From a virus: 64,000 nt of DNA. The notes under the pieces were generated by a model. It was not told the origin of the DNA and did no database searches. It saw nothing but the letters and a program-made list of their open reading frames with translations. The stretch lies in the IMG/VR virus record IMGVR_UViG_3300019850_000189, positions 124,001 to 188,000 of that record; one strand, 5' to 3'. Within the stretch, counting starts at the first letter, position 1; the number at the start of each line of letters is the position of its first letter. The position numbers were made by a program, and so were the translations under genes. Shown here piece by piece: positions 29,949 through 39,080 of this stretch.

Positions 29949-31385
29949 ATGCTATGCAAATTAGAACTAACAAACAATTTAATATTTATCACTTCAAGAA
30001 ATTATATTATCCAACATATATCCAAGAATTTTACTTATCGCGATATATCTCAAGCTTTTGTTCACGGCAAATTTCAAAAACACAATGTCCGCATAATTAA
30101 ACTATTGAAGTTTCAAAGTGATAAATATGCTTCACTCCCTATAGGGTTATTGGATGAATTAAAGTATCTTCTTGATAATATAGAAGATATGAATTATAAG
30201 ATTATAGATAATCGCTCAACAATAAAACATAATTTTACTGATGAGCAAATAAAGAATTGCCTTAACACGCCTTTAAGGGATTATCAAGTGGATGCGGCAA
30301 AAACATTTTTCCGGGAACAGCAAATGATCATGAAAGCAGCTACCGGTTCCGGTAAGACGAAAGTAACGGCTGCAATTATAAAGTTATTGGATGTTCCTAC
30401 TTTAATATTAGCTCACAAGAAGGATCTGGTGCATCAAACAGCCAAAAGATTCATCGAAGATGGTCTCACCAATATAGGTATTGTTCAGGGTACAAATATG
30501 CACACAGATAAAGTAACCATTGCAACAATTCAGTCTGCACACAAAATAGATCCTAACATTCGCAATAACTTCAAAATGGTAGTGTCAGATGAATGCCATA
30601 GATGCAACTCTCCTACTTATCAAGCTTTGTTGTCTCAAATGGTGAATACACATTATAAGCTGGGTTTGTCTGCAACTCCATACAACAAAGACAAACTGCA
30701 TAATGCTCTTGTTAAGTCTTGGATAGGTGAGATTAAATTTGATCTGGGAGCAAAAGATCTTATTGCACAAGGATTCCTGGCTGAGCCAGAAATACATATT
30801 ATACCAATCCGCAAAGCTGTCCAAGTGAGGCATTTAAAAAGTGGCTATAAAAAATACTCGATAAATATCGAGGATTATGGCTGGGTTGGTGCGGAGAGGA
30901 ATGGCATTATTCACAATGCATATCGAAATGATGTAATAAAAGTGATTGCTGAAAATGCACCGGGACCTGTATTAGTGCTTGTTAAAAGTATCAAACACGG
31001 TGAAAAACTCAATAAAATAATTTCCAATTCAATATTTATTTATGGCGATACAAAAATCGAAGATCGACAAGAGCATATTAAAGAATTCGAAGAAGGCAAA
31101 AACATAATACTAATCGGCTCCACAATTTTGGATGAAGGAATCGATATCCAGGAACTTAAAACCCTTATTGTATGCGCAGGAGGTAAATCTTTTATTCGGA
31201 CCATTCAAAGATTAGGCCGAGCCTTGAGAAAAACTGAGACTAAACATGATGTATTGATATACGATTTTATGGACACTACAAATAGATATCTTGAAAAACA
31301 CAGTAAAGAAAGAATTAAGGCATATCAAAAAGAAGGATTTCAAAAAATAATTTTTGATAAAGGCTATGACGAAAACCAAAAGTAA
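29949..31385 (+). CDS. uvsW: UvsW-like SF2 helicase
   Basis: The protein is 478 residues. Walker A ATGSGKT at 131-137, the Q-like motif LRDYQVDAA before it, SDECHR at 213-218 (motif II), SATP at 241-244 (motif III), and RLGRALRK for motif VI. The order and short N-terminal domain match T4 UvsW and RAD25/XPB-type helicases. UvsW remodels branched DNA and R-loops and shifts replication from origin- to recombination-dependent mode. Here it ends the operon that starts with the topoisomerase promoter, so it is likely made early or middle. Confidence 0.88.
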   Translation: MLCKLELTNNLIFITSRNYIIQHISKNFTYRDISQAFVHGKFQKHNVRIIKLLKFQSDKYASLPIGLLDELKYLLDNIEDMNYKIIDNRSTIKHNFTDEQIKNCLNTPLRDYQVDAAKTFFREQQMIMKAATGSGKTKVTAAIIKLLDVPTLILAHKKDLVHQTAKRFIEDGLTNIGIVQGTNMHTDKVTIATIQSAHKIDPNIRNNFKMVVSDECHRCNSPTYQALLSQMVNTHYKLGLSATPYNKDKLHNALVKSWIGEIKFDLGAKDLIAQGFLAEPEIHIIPIRKAVQVRHLKSGYKKYSINIEDYGWVGAERNGIIHNAYRNDVIKVIAENAPGPVLVLVKSIKHGEKLNKIISNSIFIYGDTKIEDRQEHIKEFEEGKNIILIGSTILDEGIDIQELKTLIVCAGGKSFIRTIQRLGRALRKTETKHDVLIYDFMDTTNRYLEKHSKERIKAYQKEGFQKIIFDKGYDENQK

Positions 31386-31423
31386 TAAGATTATAACCGA
31401 GTAACAGCAAAGATAATGGTGTT

Positions 31424-31996
31424 ATGAACTTTAAGTCTATATTAAAAAATATATTATTAGAAGAACATCTGCCGGGGACGGCCCTTTTTGTTGGCCGTAT
31501 GCAGCCACTTACAATTGCGCATTATAATATTATAGATGATGCTAGAAAAAAGTATGATTATATTTTTGTAATTATAGTTGCGGGTAAATCAAAGAAGAAT
31601 AACCCGCTAACTTTCAAACAGCGCATAGAATTGGTATATAAAGCTTTTGAAGGCAAAATTCCAATGTCTCATATTATAAAGGCGCCGAATGCTTTCACGC
31701 CAAGTATCATAGATTATTTGCAAAGATACATCAGTAAAGAAAAACATAAGAATCGGTTTGTAATATTTAGCGGCGAGGATAGGGCCAATGAATATGTCAA
31801 CCAAATCGAAAAATATTATAATGGCAGTGCTCAAGTGAATGTGCATATTATTCCGCGGAAAGAGGAAAGCATATCCGCCACCAAAGTAAGAAAAGCGTTG
31901 ATGAATGATGATATAAGCAGTTATAAACGTTTGATGCCACATACGCTATGGGATGAATACGAAGAATTGAAACAAATAATTAATAATGTTGAGTAA
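31424..31996 (+). CDS. NMNAT-like adenylyltransferase
   Basis: The protein is 190 residues. GRMQPLTIAHYNII at 24-37 with TIAH at 30-33 is the (T/H)xxH nucleotidyltransferase motif, and ISATKVRKAL at 150-159 is the second motif (ISxTxxR). Both are typical of NadM/NadR-type nicotinamide mononucleotide adenylyltransferases, which join NMN and ATP to NAD. No nicotinamide phosphoribosyltransferase gene is in this window, so a complete NAD salvage pair cannot be claimed. Phages use such enzymes to restore NAD after host depletion. A pantetheine-phosphate or FAD substrate is less likely but open. Confidence 0.8.
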   Translation: MNFKSILKNILLEEHLPGTALFVGRMQPLTIAHYNIIDDARKKYDYIFVIIVAGKSKKNNPLTFKQRIELVYKAFEGKIPMSHIIKAPNAFTPSIIDYLQRYISKEKHKNRFVIFSGEDRANEYVNQIEKYYNGSAQVNVHIIPRKEESISATKVRKALMNDDISSYKRLMPHTLWDEYEELKQIINNVE

Positions 31997-32100
31997 AATT
32001 ATATGCATTATCTGAGCAATAAAGAATATGATTATATGTAATTTATAGCTCTTGTGAGCTCAAGATAATCTACAGATAAAATACACAAGGAGAGATGAAT

Positions 32101-32538
32101 ATGCAGATTGAGAAATTTATCGATATGCTGGAACAAAGAGTTGATGAAAAAGCCGCTTCGGCTCTTAATGAAGCTATGATACATGGTGAAAATGTACCTG
32201 ACGCTATTAAAAAGCAATACGGCTTCAAGTGGGCGTATGTGCCAGAGAAATACAATATCCTGATCGGTCTCAAGAAAGACAGTGATGACCTCGAACATGA
32301 CAAATGGGAAGTTATTGCCTTCGAGCCTAAAGTCAAAGCTGCAGCAGTTGCCAAGAAGGGAATGGCGAAAGAATTCGAGAGCATGAATGAAGCCATCGAT
32401 TTCACAACTTTCACAGAAGTTTCCAAGAGTGGCGACATGAATTTCCTTAAGCTTCTCGAACTTATTAAGGATCTTCTTGAGAATAAGACTATTGGAGTAC
32501 TACAGTCAACAGCAGCAAAGCTAAAAACTCGAGGGTAA
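32101..32538 (+). CDS. Hypothetical protein upstream of MoxR/VWA module 1
   Basis: The protein is 145 residues. ATG 32101 has AAGGAG at the right distance (8 bases); ATG 32095 is too close to it. Helical start (EKFIDMLEQRVDEKAA), a central strand region and a helical end. Not recognised. It lies 8 bases before the VWA gene and is likely part of the module's operon. Confidence 0.65.
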   Translation: MQIEKFIDMLEQRVDEKAASALNEAMIHGENVPDAIKKQYGFKWAYVPEKYNILIGLKKDSDDLEHDKWEVIAFEPKVKAAAVAKKGMAKEFESMNEAIDFTTFTEVSKSGDMNFLKLLELIKDLLENKTIGVLQSTAAKLKTRG

Positions 32539-32546
32539 GGTAAGCA

Positions 32547-33674
32547 ATGCCTATATATCCTTATGATGAATTAACACCAATAATTCCCGGAAAGCCCAGC
32601 CAGGCGCCAAGCGGTTCGGGTAGATCTGGCGCCAAAGTGCCAAAAGATGTTGAGATATGGCCAACCAAAGGACAAGGCAAGCCAAAACCTGGAGAGCCAG
32701 GGGCCGGTAATCCAAAACCTGGAGAGCCAGGGCCGGGCAAGCCAAAACCTGGAGAGCCAGGGCCGGGCAAGCCAAAACCTGGAGAGCAAACCGCTGGAAA
32801 ACCAACCTCAAAAAGGACTACCTTAACAGACACAGAGAAAGTTATTGGTGAAAGCGATGGCACAGCCCGAGGAGTTATCAAGCGAGTTTATGACGAAGCT
32901 AAGCGCAAAACGCATAGAATGGCGGGCAAGGCCGGCCAAGAGGCAGGCTCGAGCTTAAGTGTTTTTGAACCATTATTAGAAGCTAAAATCAACTGGCCGA
33001 GATTATTAAAACAAAAAGTAAAATTTTATGCCGATAAAGTTGGAAGAAAGATGAAGCAGCAGCCAAGCTATCTGATGTATCCTTGGAAAGCACAAGCCCA
33101 GGTGGGTATTCTCGCAAAAGCACCATTAAGGAAACCGGAAAAGAATTACATATATTTAATATTCGCATTTGACACATCTGGCTCCATTGGGCAAGATGAA
33201 ATGCAAAATATAGTTAATGAGCTCAATTCAGTCGCAAATACATTTAAGAATGGCACGCAAGGCATCACGGGCAAAGTATTTGAAATGGAATGGGATACAG
33301 CCGTGCATCAATTTACTGAATTCAAGCCATCTCAAAAAATAAAAGTCCTTGGCGGTGGGGGCACCGATCCCACTAGTATTTTTAAATATATAGATAAAAA
33401 AATCAAACGAGAATCTGATGGAAAATATGTACTAGATCTTGGGCCTCAGGATCAGCAGTCAGTAAGAAAATTGCCTGGCACTAAATATACTACAGCACCA
33501 TTTCTAGTTATATTTACTGATGGGGATTTTTTTCGTAATCTAAATAAAGCGTCATTGGGAAAAATATATGGCATAAGTGAAGATAATATATTTTATATAC
33601 TCACGGACACCGATAAATATATTTATCCGCAAAAAGAAGGAAATCATATTTGGTATGATACTCCCAAATTTTAG
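32547..33674 (+). CDS. VWA-domain protein of module 1 (DUF2201 C-terminal type)
   Basis: The protein is 375 residues. Residues 44-83 are four 10-residue repeats KPKPGEPGxG (disordered linker). From about 148 (KINWPRLLKQ) it resembles the VWA half of DUF2201 proteins, with MIDAS motif DTSGS at 209-213, GGGGTD at 269-274 and the FTDGDF strand later. It should bind a metal ion and a protein partner. The metallopeptidase half that usually precedes this domain is instead a separate gene at 35982; compare the fused version at 53409. Works presumably with the MoxR ATPase 11 bases downstream. Confidence 0.85.
   Translation: MPIYPYDELTPIIPGKPSQAPSGSGRSGAKVPKDVEIWPTKGQGKPKPGEPGAGNPKPGEPGPGKPKPGEPGPGKPKPGEQTAGKPTSKRTTLTDTEKVIGESDGTARGVIKRVYDEAKRKTHRMAGKAGQEAGSSLSVFEPLLEAKINWPRLLKQKVKFYADKVGRKMKQQPSYLMYPWKAQAQVGILAKAPLRKPEKNYIYLIFAFDTSGSIGQDEMQNIVNELNSVANTFKNGTQGITGKVFEMEWDTAVHQFTEFKPSQKIKVLGGGGTDPTSIFKYIDKKIKRESDGKYVLDLGPQDQQSVRKLPGTKYTTAPFLVIFTDGDFFRNLNKASLGKIYGISEDNIFYILTDTDKYIYPQKEGNHIWYDTPKF
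32676..32796 (+). repeat. Four tandem 30-bp repeats in the VWA gene
   Basis: Period exactly 30 bases: CCAAAACCTGGAGAG recurs at 32682, 32712, 32742 and 32772. Each unit encodes KPKPGEPGxG (NPKPGEPGPG once). Copy number is likely to vary by slippage without breaking the frame. Confidence 0.9.
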
Positions 33675-33685
33675 GAGGAATTGAA

Positions 33686-35980
33686 ATGTCCCTCGGTTTT
33701 GAACATCTATTAGACAAAATGAATGTCGAGCTAAACGAACTTGATGCAAGGGGGGCTCTGCAGAAAACAGGAACAACAATTAAAAGAGCTCTAACAGCCA
33801 TTCCGGCAGCATTAAGAGGACTATATAACAAAATGGCAGGTGTCGTCAAATCTGTTGAAAAAGCATGGTTTAGCTTTCATGCCGCCATTGGCAGATTGAA
33901 AAATAACAAATTCGCATTATTTGGAAGAAATGGAAACAAACTCACTCCAGATCTGGATTTTATGAAAAGAGTTGAATTTAGCGGGAAGCATGTACCAATG
34001 TACAGATATAAGTCTGCAAAATACGGTATGGTAGAAGGATGGCTTCAACCTAATGGCAAAGTTGCTGTAGCTAAAATGCATCATGAAGGTGTGCCTTTAT
34101 TCTATTTAGGTCCTACTGTATTTAACCCCGCCACAATCAAAGTGACCGAATCAATAATAAGTCCAACTGAAAAGATTCTACTAGAACAAATATTGATAGA
34201 GGCTATTACAGGTAAAGAGGCGGAAGCCCAATTTTCGATGACCAGAAAAGAATCAGAAATGGCATTTAATGTGGAGAATCTTGTTAGAGAAGTTGTGAAA
34301 GAAAAAGAAAGGCCATTGAATGAAAGTGTAATCACTGCCGCAGATTTAGAAGATATATTAGATGATATGGCAACAGCAGTAGAGGCAAAAGCGCTTGGAC
34401 GAAGAAAGATGTCATTGCTTCTTTATGGACCTCCTGGCGTTGGTAAGTCTCAGGTAGTTGAGACATTTTTCGAAAAAAGAGGTTTTAAAGTAACGCTATT
34501 AATGATTCAACACGTGCCTATTGAAACTCTCGCTGGTTTTCCAGTTATCGATTTAGAAGGCAAGATGTCAAGCCACAAGGGCGTTACAATGATGGTATCT
34601 GATATATTACCAGAAAGCACAAGTAAAGCCAATCATCTCCTCTTCCTTGATGAATTTAATGCAGGCAGTCCTGAACAGCAGAAGGCAGCAATGAACCTTG
34701 CCTTGACAGGTAAAATTGGAACTTATACTTTACCGGTAAATACAGCAATTATTGCGGCTGGCAATGCAGGCGAAATAGACCGGGCCACCGCAGTTACAGA
34801 ATTAGACGCTCCTACATTTCGAAGATTTGTTTATAAGCTTCGTGTAGAACCTGATTTACCTTCGTGGCTGAAATATTCCAGGAAAGATACTATTATAACA
34901 TATGCCGGCGACAAATTAAACATGGGCCCAGTGCTCCCTATTATTACAAGAAACCTTGTCAAGTGGGCTGAAGAAGTGAAAGATCCTAAAGCTCCATTTG
35001 AAAAAATACTCAAAGGTTTTGGTGGCGAATCCGAGACGGGCTGGACAGATCCTGCCACATGGACAGCCTTGGATGAACAGATGAAGCTTCGAGGCATTAA
35101 AGAATTTAAGAATCTTCCAAAAGCCACTCAAAATAAACTGGTTGAAATCGGTAAGAAACAATTTAAGCATTTGAAAGACGATTTGGAAGCTGGTGCAAGA
35201 GCTTATACGATGGGCAAACAGGATGACATACTCAAAACTGTTGGGCCTAGAATTCTGGGCGCTGATTCTACAGAACTGGTTTCCGAGATGATAGTCAACT
35301 GGGAAGATTTTAAAAGAGAATCTGTACCTACATTAGATGTATTATTAAATTACAAGAATGTAAGAGATAGAGTTGCTAAATCAAAGGCTATTGATGCTGA
35401 AGTTATGATGGCTGAAATGGCCAACGAAATAGTTAACTTCGGCTCGAAAACGGCCATGAAGAAATATATGTCAAACAAGGGCATTGGTTATTATAAATCA
35501 TCTGGAAAAGATCCTTTGGCTCAGGCTCTTATGAATGTTGGGCAGTTTGTCAAAGACTTGGACGTAGGAGCCGAAATAATTACAGCTCACTTTGAAGCAT
35601 TAGCTCCAGCCATTGAAATGAAAAACCAATTGGCACTTGACTGGAAAGCAGGGCTATTGCAGCTTGGCATAGACCGAATTAAGGCCGGCTGGAATGGTTT
35701 CTTACAATCAATAGATAAGCAATTTAAAGATATAGCCGATGCTGATGATAAAGCAAAGTTTGTGTCTATGAAGAATAGTGGCGATTATTTTGAGCCAATT
35801 ATAAAAGCCTCTATGAGAATTAAAGATGCCAAATTAAGACAACAGTTCTTAGATACAGAATCTAAAAACTGGATCTTGCATCAGTCAAAAGCCAAGAAAA
35901 ATGTAAAAAAAGAAGAAGACATTGATGATAATGAAATCGTAATAACCGAAGAGATGCTAGAACTAGCAGGGGTAAAATAA
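33686..35980 (+). CDS. MoxR-type AAA+ ATPase of module 1 with N-terminal extension
   Basis: The protein is 764 residues. An N-terminal region of about 220 residues contains GWLQPNGKVAVAK at 118-130 (the GWLxPxG motif). The AAA+ core has Walker A GPPGVGKS at 248-255, Walker B LLFLDEFN at 318-325 and a later arginine-rich segment (APTFRRFVYKL). A long helical C-terminal part follows. MoxR ATPases act as chaperones with VWA partners, to insert cofactors or remodel complexes. Twice the length of the paralogue at 52309. AGGAGG site. Partner genes flank it on both sides. Confidence 0.85.
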   Translation: MSLGFEHLLDKMNVELNELDARGALQKTGTTIKRALTAIPAALRGLYNKMAGVVKSVEKAWFSFHAAIGRLKNNKFALFGRNGNKLTPDLDFMKRVEFSGKHVPMYRYKSAKYGMVEGWLQPNGKVAVAKMHHEGVPLFYLGPTVFNPATIKVTESIISPTEKILLEQILIEAITGKEAEAQFSMTRKESEMAFNVENLVREVVKEKERPLNESVITAADLEDILDDMATAVEAKALGRRKMSLLLYGPPGVGKSQVVETFFEKRGFKVTLLMIQHVPIETLAGFPVIDLEGKMSSHKGVTMMVSDILPESTSKANHLLFLDEFNAGSPEQQKAAMNLALTGKIGTYTLPVNTAIIAAGNAGEIDRATAVTELDAPTFRRFVYKLRVEPDLPSWLKYSRKDTIITYAGDKLNMGPVLPIITRNLVKWAEEVKDPKAPFEKILKGFGGESETGWTDPATWTALDEQMKLRGIKEFKNLPKATQNKLVEIGKKQFKHLKDDLEAGARAYTMGKQDDILKTVGPRILGADSTELVSEMIVNWEDFKRESVPTLDVLLNYKNVRDRVAKSKAIDAEVMMAEMANEIVNFGSKTAMKKYMSNKGIGYYKSSGKDPLAQALMNVGQFVKDLDVGAEIITAHFEALAPAIEMKNQLALDWKAGLLQLGIDRIKAGWNGFLQSIDKQFKDIADADDKAKFVSMKNSGDYFEPIIKASMRIKDAKLRQQFLDTESKNWILHQSKAKKNVKKEEDIDDNEIVITEEMLELAGVK

Positions 35981-35981
35981 A

Positions 35982-36731
35982 TTGAGCCTTAAGGGTATTA
36001 TTGATGGCATCGTGCAAAAGGCACAAGATCCTTCTGTGCCTTTTGTGGATGTTGTATTCGAACAGCAAGAAATCACCAGACCACCAGAAAGGATCCGTGC
36101 GCTTATACAATATCTGATTCCACGAGATGCTCTTTTTGCCACTTTCCTATTAAAAGCCAAATATATAAAAGGTCACCCGGGGGTTAATACTGCAGCTGTT
36201 AATGTTATAAAGGGCCGCATTAATTTTTACTATAACGAAAATTTCATAAACCAATTCCCTCCAAACCAGCTAATGTTTATAGTGGCTCATGAATTCTATC
36301 ACATTGCTAGAATGCATCTAGATCGTGCTGCCAGGAGAAAAATGAATAGTAATCTATACAATATCGCCGCTGATGAAATCATAAACCATGACATTATATC
36401 ACAACTCGGCGCGCTTGCCGGTATGAAACTAGAAATGCCGACAATAGATGGCCGACCCATAGGTTTAGAAATTGATAAAAGATACGCAAAGAGCCATCCG
36501 GATCCTAAATTATGGACGACCGAAAGTCTCTATAGATTTTTAGAGAAAAAAGGACAGTCTAAAGGCAAACCAAAGCCTCCGAAGAAGAAAGATTTAATGG
36601 CGCCGGGTCGAATTGTAAGAGTCGGCAAGGGTGAGGATTACGGTGTTATAAAAAAAGTCAACAAAGACGGAACATATGAAGTTGATCCTCTCACAAAAGA
36701 AGAAGTTGAAAAAAGACTTAAAGCGTCATAA
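35982..36731 (+). CDS. Putative metallopeptidase of module 1 (DUF2201 N-terminal type)
   Basis: The protein is 249 residues. HEFYHIARMH at 103-112 gives the zincin HExxH motif, followed by NIAADEIINHDI, the same block that follows HExxH in the fused paralogue at 53409 (NIATDMIINDNI). The C-terminal 60 residues form a separate KOW-like unit (GRIVRVGKGEDYGVIKK). Start is a TTG two bases after the MoxR stop, with AGGGGT upstream. Peptidase activity is predicted, not shown. The HNH cassette begins convergently 1 base downstream. Confidence 0.8.
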   Translation: MSLKGIIDGIVQKAQDPSVPFVDVVFEQQEITRPPERIRALIQYLIPRDALFATFLLKAKYIKGHPGVNTAAVNVIKGRINFYYNENFINQFPPNQLMFIVAHEFYHIARMHLDRAARRKMNSNLYNIAADEIINHDIISQLGALAGMKLEMPTIDGRPIGLEIDKRYAKSHPDPKLWTTESLYRFLEKKGQSKGKPKPPKKKDLMAPGRIVRVGKGEDYGVIKKVNKDGTYEVDPLTKEEVEKRLKAS

Positions 36732-36732
36732 A

Positions 36733-37503
36733 TTATTCCCAAACAAATAGATTTTCTCTATGAATTTTTTTATGCTCATCTTTCCATATTGGCATTAAAT
36801 TACACAAAGCCCAACATTGTTTAAATTCTGGATCTTCGGGTCTCTCAAATTTCCAGTAGCTTTGATAGATTTTGTGATGTAGTTCCCATTTTGTGCCATG
36901 ATTCGCCAAGGTCATTGGCTCCTTTTCTGGATATTTTTTATTAAGTTCTGACATTTGTCTATTTAATTCTATTTGGAGCTCTTTGAGGGTCCATGAAAGG
37001 AGATTTTCCCAATGGCGCCCGTTTTTGTTGCCCTCCAAGGCAGATCTAATCCTATTTCCCATATATATATTTAATTTAAACATTGGGTCAGTTCTGCGTT
37101 TATTAGCTCGCAAATTGTTGTAATAATCAGGATTTCTTTCCATCATTTTTTGATACAGCTTTTTACGATAGGCCGGATCCCTTTTTATGGCTCTTTGATA
37201 CCGCTTTGTGTTATAATCCGGATCTTTCGCGATTCGTTTTTGATACAGCTTTTTATTATAATCCGGGTCTTTTGCGATTCGATTTTGGTAATGCTCTACA
37301 TTATAGCTAGGATTTCTTTTAACATTTTTTTTATAATACTCTTTTTTATAAGCTTTTATCTTTTCAATATTTTCTTCATACCGTTTTCTGCTGATAATCT
37401 TCTGACATTCTTTACAATAAAAACCCAATCCGGCTTTGCTACTTTTGTGTTTATTAAATTCGTTTGGATTTTTTATTTCGCCGCATTTACCGCATTTTTT
37501 CAT
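36733..37503 (-). CDS. HNH homing-type endonuclease with 15-residue repeats
   Basis: The protein is 256 residues. N-terminal zinc ribbon CGKCGEIKNPNEF then FYCKECQKI, followed by five tandem 15-residue repeats (such as PDYNKKLYQKRIAKD) at about 70-145, probably a DNA-reading rod. The HNH core comes last: WELHHKIYQSYW, CNLMPIWKDEHKKIH. The ATG at 37503 lies inside the end of the RHH gene. It is on the opposite strand to all neighbours, between the MoxR module and the RNA ligase, as expected of a mobile free-standing endonuclease. Confidence 0.85.
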   Translation of the reverse strand: MKKCGKCGEIKNPNEFNKHKSSKAGLGFYCKECQKIISRKRYEENIEKIKAYKKEYYKKNVKRNPSYNVEHYQNRIAKDPDYNKKLYQKRIAKDPDYNTKRYQRAIKRDPAYRKKLYQKMMERNPDYYNNLRANKRRTDPMFKLNIYMGNRIRSALEGNKNGRHWENLLSWTLKELQIELNRQMSELNKKYPEKEPMTLANHGTKWELHHKIYQSYWKFERPEDPEFKQCWALCNLMPIWKDEHKKIHRENLFVWE

Positions 37504-37648
37504 TTTCTTTGATCCATTGTTCAATTAAATGGACAATCAGCCTAGTTCTTTTAAGCATTTTTTTATTAGTTAAATTGATAAATCTTTTATATAGATTTTT
37601 GTCAATGTCAAAAGATGACTTCATTATACTTTCTTTGATTTCTTTCAT
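37487..37648 (-). CDS. Ribbon-helix-helix (Arc/CopG-like) small protein
   Basis: The protein is 53 residues. KSSFDIDKNLYKRFINLTNK forms the short beta strand and first helix and RTRLIVHLIEQWIKEN the second helix of an RHH fold. It probably represses its own unit, which includes the HNH gene it overlaps by 17 bases. ATG 37648 is chosen; a TTG at 37675 would add nine residues. Confidence 0.65.
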   Translation of the reverse strand: MKEIKESIMKSSFDIDKNLYKRFINLTNKKMLKRTRLIVHLIEQWIKENEKMR

Positions 37649-37736
37649 ACTATTATCTTTAGTATATCGTAACAAAAATGTAATTTTTACTAAAATACTT
37701 TCTATTTACAAAGATAAGATAAAGGATAGGCATATA

Positions 37737-39080
37737 ATGCAAAGACTTGTTAATGAAACGAAACAGCTGCTTTCATGTGGCGGAGCTGGCGGCCACATGT
37801 CTCATGCTTATGATGTTCTATCACCGTCTAGATTCATTGGCTTTATCAATGATTTGCTTAAAGGCCGCACGGAAGCTTATGAAAAAGTTGATGGCGCCAA
37901 TTTGATTGTAGGCATCAATAAGTTTGGCAGAGTTGTCTATGCCAGGAGTAAGAAAGCCACTCCAGAATTAGATATAGAAAAGAAATTCCCACTGCAGCAT
38001 CCAGGCTCCGATGCTTTTAGGGCTGGATTTCGAGCTATCCAGAAAGCTTTCAAAAGATTATCAGAGGCAGATAAAAAGAAATTTGGTCTGGATAAGTATT
38101 TTCTCAATGTAGAAATTATTTTCGGTTTTATCCCTAACATAATTCCTTACAGTGAAACTAAAAACTTTATTGTATTTCACAATTATGTTAATCCTGGCCC
38201 TGATTATGAACCTGTTGATTTTGAAGGTAATCTCAACGGCCTAGCGGCAAAAATTGGTCAGGTTGCTGTTGTTTCCAAATCAATTAATTACATAGGCACT
38301 CCATCAAATCCGGATAGAGTGATTTCTGATAGAACAAGTGTATGGGAATTTAGGGGTCCTATTAAAGTCAGTCCGGACGAAATTAAGCAAGGGTTGCAAC
38401 CAGTCTTGAAAGCCTGGAAAAGTATTCCAGAAATTCAGCTCCTGAGGCACGAGAAAAACCAAGAGATTCAACTTGAGCTCATGCGCACGATAGCAGACAA
38501 AATAGGTTCTATTATATTAGCCAAAATGGTTTCAAAATTATCCGGGACTGCCAAATTGAAATTCCCGAAGGAACATCCGAGAATAGAAGGATTGGTTGTT
38601 AAGTATCGCAAGGGACTAGATCGAGAAACATTATTGAAAATTACTGGCAATTTTAGAGAACTTAATAAAGAATTGTGGGCGCCTCTTAGAGAAGAACTGG
38701 ATCCATTGATGAAAAGCTTTAATATTTTTATACTGGATAATATCTTCGGTATTCGCGGAATTAGCAGATTTGCTTCCAGAACATTGGAAAAATATCATTC
38801 TACAGATGAGTTGTTCAGGGAGAGGAGCACAAAAAAGCTTGAAATGCCATTTAACAAAAACAAAATAGATACTAAAATAGACGAGACAGTAAATAAGCTT
38901 GAAGCAATATGGCGGCATCACAAAGGCGATAAGTCAGTAAAAGCTGAAGATGTCAAGAAAGCGCTTCTAATAAATGGATACAAATTAAAAAAACTCAAGT
39001 ATAACATAAATAAAGCCGATAACCTCGGCAATGCCTTCAAGGCTTACATGATAAATATGATGGGTTGGAATAAAGTATGA
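37737..39080 (+). CDS. ATP-dependent RNA ligase-like nucleotidyltransferase
   Basis: The protein is 447 residues. KVDG at 50-53 is the ligase motif I with nucleophile K50; VVYARSKKAT at 67-76 is motif Ia-like, YFLNVEIIFG at 121-130 is motif III/IIIa, and EGLVVKY at 284-290 is motif IV. A helical C-terminal region of about 150 residues follows. It is longer than the DNA ligase at 57278 and its motifs look more like the Rnl2-type RNA ligases, so end-joining of nicked RNA is my preferred role; a DNA substrate is not excluded. AAAGGATAGG site sets ATG 37737. RlaP and cREC in the window fit RNA repair. Confidence 0.75.
   Translation: MQRLVNETKQLLSCGGAGGHMSHAYDVLSPSRFIGFINDLLKGRTEAYEKVDGANLIVGINKFGRVVYARSKKATPELDIEKKFPLQHPGSDAFRAGFRAIQKAFKRLSEADKKKFGLDKYFLNVEIIFGFIPNIIPYSETKNFIVFHNYVNPGPDYEPVDFEGNLNGLAAKIGQVAVVSKSINYIGTPSNPDRVISDRTSVWEFRGPIKVSPDEIKQGLQPVLKAWKSIPEIQLLRHEKNQEIQLELMRTIADKIGSIILAKMVSKLSGTAKLKFPKEHPRIEGLVVKYRKGLDRETLLKITGNFRELNKELWAPLREELDPLMKSFNIFILDNIFGIRGISRFASRTLEKYHSTDELFRERSTKKLEMPFNKNKIDTKIDETVNKLEAIWRHHKGDKSVKAEDVKKALLINGYKLKKLKYNINKADNLGNAFKAYMINMMGWNKV

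Noticed and set aside
32046-32059. Hairpin AGCTC-TTGT-GAGCT as a terminator
   Set aside because: There is no T-run after it and genes continue in the same direction.
32551-32881. Long minus-strand open frames over the Gly/Pro repeats
   Set aside because: They are antisense shadows of the repeat region in the VWA gene, with low-complexity translation and no ribosome site.
37704-37739. A TTTACA box before the RNA ligase as another early promoter
   Set aside because: The nearest TATAAT-like box is about 22 bases away and overlaps the start codon; spacing differs from the nine uniform sites.
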